From NCBI GenBank assembly GCA_023435335.1, contig JAEYRU010000048.1, forward strand, positions 1 to 54,430: a stretch of DNA of 54,430 nucleotides, given 5' to 3'. A model generated the notes under the pieces. It was not told the origin of the DNA. It worked only from the letters and a program-made list of their open reading frames with translations, and ran no database searches. Every line of letters begins with the position of its first letter. Within the stretch, counting starts at the first letter, position 1. This DNA is from Pseudomonadota bacterium (GTDB taxonomy: Bacteria; Pseudomonadota; Alphaproteobacteria; Rhizobiales; Rhizobiaceae). The position numbers were made by a program, and so were the translations under genes. Shown here piece by piece: positions 48,677 to 54,430 of the stretch.

Positions 48677-50401
48677 ATGCTGGACAGATCGACGGGCCAG
48701 GGCGCAACCGCGACGGGCGAGATGACGGCCGGCGCGGCCCTTTTCACGCGGCTCAAGGCGCTCGGCGTCGACTATGTGTTCTGCAATTCCGGGACCGACT
48801 TCCCGCCCATCATCGAAGGGCTGGCGGAGGCTTCCGCGAAGAACGTCTCGCTTCCCGAGGCGATCGTCATCCCGCACGAACACGCCGCCCTCGGCATGGC
48901 GCACGGCTATTACTTCGCGAGCGGCAGGGCGCAGGCGGTCATCCTGCACACAAATGTCGGCCTCGCAAACGGCGCCATCGGCGCGATCAACGCCGCCACC
49001 GACCAGGTGCCGATGATCCTCATGTCGGGCCGGACGCCGGTGACGGAAGCCGGCCGCTTCGGCGCACGCACGGTGCCAATCGGCTGGGGCCAGGAGATGC
49101 GCGACCAGACGGCGCTGGTGCGCGAGGCCAGCAAGTGGGACTACGAGCTTCGTTTTCCGGAGCAGATCGGGCCGCTGCTCGACCGCGCCCATGCGATCGC
49201 CAATTCCACCCCGAAGGGGCCCGTCTATCTCAGCCTGCCGCGCGAGGTGCTGTGCGAGACGACGCCGTCCGACGGACTGCAGGCTCCGCCGTCGATGCGT
49301 GCGGTCTCCTCCGCTCCGGCGGCTGGCGACATCGAGCAGGTGGCGCGGCTGCTTGCCGAAGCGCGTGCACCGGTGATCTTCGCGCAGCGCGGTGCCGGCT
49401 CCGAGGCCGGCTTCGCCGCCCTCGCCAAGCTTGCAGAGGAATGGTCGATCCCCGTCTGCCAGTGGTGGGCCGTCGCGACAGCCATCGCAACCGACCACCC
49501 GTGCTACGTCGGGTCCGATCCGCTGCCCTGGCTCGAGGAGGCGGACGCCATCCTGGTCATCGACAGCCTGGCTCCCTGGTCACCCGACATCCACGTGCCG
49601 CGGCCCGACACGCCCGTCGTCCATCTCGGCCCCGATCCGCTGTTCGCCCGCTTTCCCGTCCGCACCTTCCGCTCCGACATCTCCATCGGCTGCGAAACGG
49701 GCGAAGGGCTGGTCCGCCTGGAAGAGGCGATGCGGGCCCACCTGCACCGCCATGTCGGTGCGCGCATGCAGCGCCGCAGGCTGCTGGAGGAGCGTGTGCC
49801 GGCGATCCGCCGGAAGGTGGCCCGCGCTGCCGCGCCGTCGCACCCGATGACCAAGGCCTATGTTTCGCAATGCCTGTCCGACGCCATCGCCGGCGAGGAT
49901 GCCACCGTGCTTTCCGAACTCGGCTGCCCGCTCGATCCGCTCGTGCTCAGGCGCCACAACTCCTGGCACCAGGAGCCGCATTCCGGCGGCCTCGGCTGGT
50001 CCTTTCCCTGCGCGTTGGGCATGCAGCTTGCCGACCGCGACAGGCTCGTCGTCGCCACCATGGGCGATGGCTCCTACATGTTCGCCAACCCCGTTGCCTG
50101 CCACCAGATCGCCGAGGCACTCGAGCTTCCGGTCATGGTGGTCATCCTGAACAACACGGAATGGGCGGCGGTGCGCTACTCCGTGCTCGGTCTCTACCCC
50201 GACGGCTACGCCGCCCGCGCCAACCGAATGCCGCTGACCTCGCTGCAGCCGAGCCCGGATTTCGTCAAGGTGGCCGAGGCCAGCCGCGCCTGGGCCGTCC
50301 AGGTGAAATCGGCCGACGATCTGCCGGCGGCGTTCGAGCGCGCGATCCACCATATCCGCAAGAAGCGCACCATGGCGCTGGTGGAGGTGATGATCGGCTG
50401 A
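48677..50401 (+). CDS. Thiamine-diphosphate-dependent enzyme, acetolactate synthase/benzoylformate decarboxylase family
   Basis: 574 aa, GGAGGG 8 bases upstream. The N-terminal Pyr domain has FCNSGTDFPPIIEGL and the catalytic glutamate in PHEHAALGMAHG; the central domain is a transhydrogenase-like fold; the C-terminal domain has the ThDP motif GDGSYMFANP...LNN. Sequence is closest in style to generic 'thiamine pyrophosphate-requiring' proteins of alphaproteobacteria rather than to biosynthetic IlvB. It may decarboxylate or ligate a 2-oxo acid. A partner small subunit is not adjacent, arguing against acetolactate synthase. Confidence 0.87.
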   Translation: MLDRSTGQGATATGEMTAGAALFTRLKALGVDYVFCNSGTDFPPIIEGLAEASAKNVSLPEAIVIPHEHAALGMAHGYYFASGRAQAVILHTNVGLANGAIGAINAATDQVPMILMSGRTPVTEAGRFGARTVPIGWGQEMRDQTALVREASKWDYELRFPEQIGPLLDRAHAIANSTPKGPVYLSLPREVLCETTPSDGLQAPPSMRAVSSAPAAGDIEQVARLLAEARAPVIFAQRGAGSEAGFAALAKLAEEWSIPVCQWWAVATAIATDHPCYVGSDPLPWLEEADAILVIDSLAPWSPDIHVPRPDTPVVHLGPDPLFARFPVRTFRSDISIGCETGEGLVRLEEAMRAHLHRHVGARMQRRRLLEERVPAIRRKVARAAAPSHPMTKAYVSQCLSDAIAGEDATVLSELGCPLDPLVLRRHNSWHQEPHSGGLGWSFPCALGMQLADRDRLVVATMGDGSYMFANPVACHQIAEALELPVMVVILNNTEWAAVRYSVLGLYPDGYAARANRMPLTSLQPSPDFVKVAEASRAWAVQVKSADDLPAAFERAIHHIRKKRTMALVEVMIG

Positions 50402-50530
50402 ACCGCCGAGCGGGCGCACGGACGGCCACTACCTGCTCGATGCTGCCTCCGCTTCGCCACAAAGCCGACATTCGCGCGTCATCGAACGCGTCTAGCCTCC
50501 ATAAGTGGCGGGCAAACGCATAGGTGAAGC

Positions 50531-50737
50531 ATGACGGACCAGCGCGAGCCGACACTCGAGGATATTCTGAACGAGCCAATCATCCAGCAGGTCATGCTGA
50601 GTGACGGCGTGGATGCCGACGAGATCCGGCTCCTCATGCGCACCGCTGCGGCTCGCGAAGATCACGGCACCGACGGCCTCGAGGTCGCGTGCTACGCGCG
50701 GGCGCCGCTCAACGCCTGCGCGGCCACGGCTGCCTAG
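50531..50737 (+). CDS. Small hypothetical protein
   Basis: 68 aa with AGGTGA upstream of the ATG. It opens MTDQREPTLEDILNEPIIQQ and continues VMLSDGVDADEIRLLM, a pattern I associate with small conserved rhizobial proteins of unknown function. The C-terminal part is low in conservation features and has two cysteines. It lies 129 bases after the ThDP gene; no cofactor site or membrane helix is evident. Confidence 0.6.
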   Translation: MTDQREPTLEDILNEPIIQQVMLSDGVDADEIRLLMRTAAAREDHGTDGLEVACYARAPLNACAATAA

Positions 50738-50790
50738 CGATCCGACCCCGCCTGTCGCCGGCGCGGTGGCCGAGCCTCTGGATGGCTCTG

Positions 50791-51816
50791 CTATGCATCG
50801 CCGGCAGACGGGACGAGCCGAATGTCGGTCGCCGCGACACCTGGGATCACTTCTGCGGAAATGCCTTGATCTGGGAATCGTGAGAGGATGGCCTGCGCGG
50901 ATGAAGCGTCGCCCGGTTCCAGGTGCACCACCCGCTTGCCCGCCGCGACAAGATGGGCCATCCGCTGGGCAGCCTCGGCTTCGCTGCCGCCGCGCAGCAA
51001 TATGCGCTTGGCCTCGCGGCGGGCGAGCTCGAGTACATCGCCCGAGACGCCTTCCTCGAAGAATATGACGTCGGCTGCCTGCAGCGCCCGCACCGCTTTG
51101 AGCGTCAGCAGGTCGGCATCCCCCGGTCCGGCGCCTATGAGGGTGAAATGCCCGTGCGAGACGGACGAAACGCCGGCCAGTCCGGCGGCGGCATGTTCGA
51201 ACTGCAGCGCTTCATGTTCGCCAGGCGGCGGCCCGAACGCGCGCTCCACGAAAATCTCCCAGAAAATCCTCCGTTCGCCGCCGGGTTTGAGCCGCTGCAT
51301 GACCGAGGCCCGCAGCCGCTGCGCCATCGCCGCCCAGTCGGCGAGCGCATGTGGCAAAAGCGTCTCGATCCGACGGCGGATCGCCTGCGCAAGAATGGGA
51401 GCGGCTCCACTCGACGAGATGCCGATTACCACCGGCGAGCGATTGACGATCGAGCCGAACTGGAAGGTGCAGAACTCCGGCCGGTCGATCACGTTGCACG
51501 GCACGCCGGCGCGCCGCGCAGCCAGCGCAAAGGAAGCCGCTTCTTCTTCGTCCCCGGCGTCGATAATCGCGATGGCAGCCCCGGCAAGCGCGCGCTCCGA
51601 CCAAGCTTCGTCGCGACGCACGATGCGGCCCTGTGCGCCGGCCATTACGTTCACTAACGTCTCGGGCAGTTCCGATGCCGGGGCATAGAGATGCACCTCG
51701 GCGCCGGCGGCGGCAAGCAGTTCCGATTTCCACGCAGCCGCATCGCTGCCTCCTGCGACGACGGCATGCTTGCCCTTCAGGTCCATGAAGACGGGCAGCA
51801 CGGCAAGCGGCGCCAT
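50791..51816 (-). CDS. cysG: Siroheme synthase with truncated methyltransferase domain
   Basis: 341 aa from the ATG at 51816; the start is 16 bases after the nasA stop. Residues about 5-215 form the precorrin-2 dehydrogenase/ferrochelatase part (HAVVAGGSDAAAWKSELLAAAGAEV, CNVIDRPEFCTFQFGSIVNRSPVVIGISSSGAAPILA). Residues about 235-341 start the SUMT domain (LIGAGPGDADLLTLKAVRALQAADVI) but stop after EVIPGVAATD. A normal SUMT domain is about 240 residues, and its GDPFVFGRG motif is replaced by GDASSAQAI. The first domain could still make the sirohaem step for nitrite reductase; methylation would need another enzyme. No SUMT remnant follows the stop. Confidence 0.83.
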   Translation of the reverse strand: MAPLAVLPVFMDLKGKHAVVAGGSDAAAWKSELLAAAGAEVHLYAPASELPETLVNVMAGAQGRIVRRDEAWSERALAGAAIAIIDAGDEEEAASFALAARRAGVPCNVIDRPEFCTFQFGSIVNRSPVVIGISSSGAAPILAQAIRRRIETLLPHALADWAAMAQRLRASVMQRLKPGGERRIFWEIFVERAFGPPPGEHEALQFEHAAAGLAGVSSVSHGHFTLIGAGPGDADLLTLKAVRALQAADVIFFEEGVSGDVLELARREAKRILLRGGSEAEAAQRMAHLVAAGKRVVHLEPGDASSAQAILSRFPDQGISAEVIPGVAATDIRLVPSAGDA

Positions 51817-51832
51817 GCGCGCCGGGGCTGCC

Positions 51833-54430
51833 TCACTCGGCTGCCTGGAGACGATTCGCATCGACGATCTCCCTGATCTCGCTGCGGCACGAGCCGCAAT
51901 TCGTGCCTGCCTGCAGCGCCTCGCCGATGGCGGCGACTGTGACGCAGCCGGCTCTTGCGGCGGCCGCGATCTGGTTGGTGCCGACCCCGAAGCACGAACA
52001 TACGATTGCCCCCCGATCGGCCAGCCCCGCGCCCGGCCGCCCGGCGACGACGGCGAGCCGCGAGCCGCGGTCGCCATGATCCGCCACAAGTTGCTCCACC
52101 GCCCAGGCGCGCGGCACCGCAACGGGCTCCGCCGCCAGGAAGAGCGCGCCGACGAGCTCGCCACCCCTGAACCAGGCGAAGCGCCGGCGCCCCGTCGAAT
52201 TGTCCTGATAGGCGGACATTTCTGCCTTGTGCGGTGCCCTGAGGAGCCGTTCGGCGTAGTCGGCCCAGTCGCGTTCTTCCGAAAAGGCGAGTTCGACCCG
52301 CCACCCGCCCGCGCAGCGCGCGATCGCCCAATAATCGGCATCGATTCCTTGCGGCTTTTCCCGCATCACGGCGAAGCCGTAGGCCGCCGCTTCGAAACGC
52401 GCGATGCGCACCGCCACATGCTTCAGTGCCGGCTGCCCGGAGAACGGATCGGTCAGCGGCGGCACCAGCGCATCAACGCGCGCCCTGGCCGCGAACTGGT
52501 CGTTCCAGTGCATCGGCACGAAAACCGAGCCCTGCTTCTGTCGCTCCGTCACCAGCGCCCGTACGAGCACCTCGCCATGCGCGGTCGTCACCCTCACGAT
52601 GTCGGCGTCCGCGATGCCTCGGCGCGATGCATCGGCGGGATGGATCTCGGCATACGGCTCGGCCAGGTGCTGCGAGAGCCGCTGGCTCCGCCCCGTCCGC
52701 GTCATCGTGTGCCAGTGGTCGCGCACCCGGCCTGTGTTGAGGATCAGCGGAAAATCCGGGCTCGTGCGCGCGGTTGCCGGCGGAGCCACCGCGATAAAGC
52801 GCCCCTTGCGGTCGGGGGTGTAGAACCCGCCGTCGCGGAAGAAGCGCCTGGCGTCCTCCCCGCTTGCGGGAGAGGGCGAAGCCGGCGCCGGCCACTGGAA
52901 GGGCACTATCTCTTGATAGTCCGGCGCGCCGATCCCCGCATAAGCCCCGATGTCGAGGTCGCGCTCGCCCTCGTTCTCGAAAGCGGTCAGCGCCGCATAT
53001 TCGGCGAATATCTCCGCAGGCGAAGCGTAAGCGAAAGCTTCCCGATGGCCCATGCGACGCGCAACATCGGCAACGATCCACCAGTCCGGCCGCGCCTCTC
53101 CGGGCAGCGGCAGGAAGGCGCGCTGGCGCGAGATGCGCCGCTCCGAATTGGTGACCGTGCCGTCCTTCTCGCCCCAGGCGGCGGCCGGCAGCTTCACATG
53201 CGCGTGCCGCAACGTGTCGGTCTCGGTCACCACATCGGAGACGACGACAAACGGGCAGCCGCGGATCGCCTGCTGTACGACATCGGCGTCCGGCATGGAA
53301 TCGACCGGATTGGTGGCCATGATCCACAGCGCCTTGATGCGCCCGTCCGCCACCGCGCGGAACATGTCGACCGCTTTCAGGCCGGGCTTCTGCGCCATCG
53401 TCGGCGACGCCCAGAAGCGCTGCACCCGATCACGATGCGCCGGGTTCTCGATCTCCATGTGCGCGGCGAGCATGTTGGCCAGTCCGCCGACCTCGCGCCC
53501 GCCCATCGCGTTGGGCTGCCCGGTGACCGAGAACGGCCCCATGCCAGGCCTGCCGATGCGGCCCGTCGCCAGATGGCAGTTGATGATGGCGTTGACCTTG
53601 TCGGTGCCCGACGACGACTGGTTGACGCCCTGGCTGTAGATCGTGACCACGCGCTCGGTCTGGGCGAACATGCGGTAGAAGCTGGCGAGGGTCGCGGCCG
53701 GAATGCCGGTCGCGCGGACGATCTCGTTCATCGTCAGCATCGCGGACGCCGACAGCGCCTCCTCGAAGCCCGTCGTGTGGCGGGCCACGTAATCGGGGTC
53801 GAGCGCGTCACTGGCGGCCACATGTGCCAGCAGCCCGGAAAACAGCGCCACGTCGCCATCCGCCGCGACCGGCAGATGCAGGTCGGCGATGTCGGCGGTC
53901 ATGGTGCGCCGCGGATCGACGACGACCACCTTCATGCCCGGTCGCGCCTCCTTCGCCGCCGTGATGCGCTGGAAGAGGACGGGATGGCACCAAGCGAGGT
54001 TGGAGCCGACCAGCACGATGAGATCAGCCAGTTCCAGGTCCTCATAGGTGCCAGGCACCGTGTCGGAGCCGAAGGCGCGGCGGTGCCCCGCGACGGACGA
54101 TGCCATGCACAGCCGCGAATTGGTGTCTATGTTCGCCGAGCCGACGAAACCCTTCATCAGCTTGTTGGCAACGTAATAATCCTCGGTCAGGAGTTGCCCG
54201 GAGACATACAAAGCGACCGAGTCCGGGCCGTGCTCGGCGATCGTGTCGGAGAATTTCCGCGCGACCAGCTCGAGCGCCTCGTCCCAATCCGCGTGGCGGC
54301 CGTCGATCTCGGGATGGAGCAGCCGGTCTTCCGGCCCCACGGTCTCGCCGAGCGCCGAACCCTTCGAGCAGAGCCGGCCGAAATTCGCCGGATGGTCGGG
54401 GTCGCCCCCGGCCCCCAACGGGGCCCACCC
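51833..54430 (-). CDS. nasA: Assimilatory nitrate reductase catalytic subunit (5' end outside window)
   Basis: At least 865 codons are open to the right edge; the N-terminal [4Fe-4S] cysteine cluster is mostly outside, only its last part (NFGRLCSKGSALG) being visible. Molybdopterin-oxidoreductase signatures include IDTNSRLCMASSVAGHRRAFG, IVLVGSNLAWCHPV, QGVNQSSSGTDKVNAIINCHLATGR and the C-terminal dinucleotide-binding block LNTGRVRDHWHTMTRTGRS. The last about 60 residues are a BFD-like [2Fe-2S] domain (CSCFGVG ... NCGSCRSEI), as in NasA/NarB-type enzymes with built-in electron transfer. It reduces nitrate to nitrite in the cytoplasm; cysG follows in the same operon. Confidence 0.94.
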   Translation of the reverse strand, partial: GWAPLGAGGDPDHPANFGRLCSKGSALGETVGPEDRLLHPEIDGRHADWDEALELVARKFSDTIAEHGPDSVALYVSGQLLTEDYYVANKLMKGFVGSANIDTNSRLCMASSVAGHRRAFGSDTVPGTYEDLELADLIVLVGSNLAWCHPVLFQRITAAKEARPGMKVVVVDPRRTMTADIADLHLPVAADGDVALFSGLLAHVAASDALDPDYVARHTTGFEEALSASAMLTMNEIVRATGIPAATLASFYRMFAQTERVVTIYSQGVNQSSSGTDKVNAIINCHLATGRIGRPGMGPFSVTGQPNAMGGREVGGLANMLAAHMEIENPAHRDRVQRFWASPTMAQKPGLKAVDMFRAVADGRIKALWIMATNPVDSMPDADVVQQAIRGCPFVVVSDVVTETDTLRHAHVKLPAAAWGEKDGTVTNSERRISRQRAFLPLPGEARPDWWIVADVARRMGHREAFAYASPAEIFAEYAALTAFENEGERDLDIGAYAGIGAPDYQEIVPFQWPAPASPSPASGEDARRFFRDGGFYTPDRKGRFIAVAPPATARTSPDFPLILNTGRVRDHWHTMTRTGRSQRLSQHLAEPYAEIHPADASRRGIADADIVRVTTAHGEVLVRALVTERQKQGSVFVPMHWNDQFAARARVDALVPPLTDPFSGQPALKHVAVRIARFEAAAYGFAVMREKPQGIDADYWAIARCAGGWRVELAFSEERDWADYAERLLRAPHKAEMSAYQDNSTGRRRFAWFRGGELVGALFLAAEPVAVPRAWAVEQLVADHGDRGSRLAVVAGRPGAGLADRGAIVCSCFGVGTNQIAAAARAGCVTVAAIGEALQAGTNCGSCRSEIREIVDANRLQAAE

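Noticed and set aside
48677..50401. Biosynthetic acetolactate synthase (ilvB)
   Set aside because: No ilvN-type small subunit or ilvC follows, and the gene lies in a catabolic setting.
1..54430. CRISPR arrays, tRNA/rRNA genes, insertion sequences, phage or plasmid genes
   Set aside because: No regular repeat-spacer pattern, no recognisable tRNA or rRNA sequence, and no transposase, integrase or replication gene was seen on either strand.

Overview
The window looks like chromosomal DNA of a high-GC alphaproteobacterium, most likely a Hyphomicrobiales (Rhizobiales) member of the Mesorhizobium/Phyllobacteriaceae type. This is inferred from base composition, gene content (RHH_4 domain, DUF6455 proteins, DUF3329, three-gene TRAP transporters, NasA with a C-terminal BFD domain, FNR/FixK-like boxes) and gene style. 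No rRNA, tRNA, CRISPR, transposase or phage gene was recognised. Genes are densely packed, with many 4-bp ATGA overlaps and several TTG/GTG starts placed by strong Shine-Dalgarno sites.

Region 1 (1-11.5 kb) is an adhesin/type I secretion block. It holds the 3' end of a large RTX adhesin, a membrane protein with a degenerate GGDEF domain, a periplasmic-binding-type lipoprotein, a LapG-like periplasmic cysteine protease, and a TolC > ABC exporter > HlyD > RHH-PAS operon on the minus strand. The parts match the Lap surface-adhesin system, but no LapD-like receptor is present.

Region 2 (11.5-25.7 kb) is mixed. It has an aldose dehydrogenase/lactonase pair (L-fucose type), two DUF6455 four-cysteine proteins flanking a group III truncated haemoglobin, a YbaN-family membrane protein, a MarR/HpaR-type regulator, a DUF3329 protein, a structured non-coding stretch, PEP synthase (ppsA), glucokinase (glk) and a BMP/NupOPQ-type nucleoside ABC transporter. 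FNR/FixK-like palindromes lie upstream of ppsA/glk and bmp, and weaker related sites lie upstream of both DUF6455 genes.

Region 3 (25.9-36.9 kb) is a hexuronate regulon. The minus-strand operon is uxaC > TRAP P/Q/M > gntR > kduI > kduD > kdgF; the divergent plus-strand operon is uxuB > uxuA > Gfo/Idh dehydrogenase. Together they would import uronates and convert both saturated (glucuronate, perhaps galacturonate) and unsaturated (4,5-unsaturated) forms to 2-keto-3-deoxygluconate. A CATACAA-N11-TTGTATG dyad lies between the two arms.

Region 4 (37-50.7 kb) is a second catabolic locus of unknown substrate: a TRAP transporter, an unusual single protein joining carboxymuconolactone-decarboxylase-like, hydroxyacid-dehydrogenase and aldehyde-dehydrogenase domains, a divergent LysR regulator with a clear dyad operator, a Hyi/OtnI-type isomerase, an SDR, acetoacetyl-CoA synthetase, an amidohydrolase, a ThDP enzyme and a small unknown protein.

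Region 5 (50.8 kb-end) is the end of a nitrate-assimilation operon: nasA (5' end outside the window) followed by a cysG whose methyltransferase half is truncated and degenerate.

The most promising unusual items are the tri-domain dehydrogenase fusion with an internal Shine-Dalgarno, the DUF6455-globin-DUF6455 module with shared promoter boxes, and the LapG/T1SS adhesin system that lacks LapD but carries an RHH-PAS protein and a dead-looking GGDEF protein.
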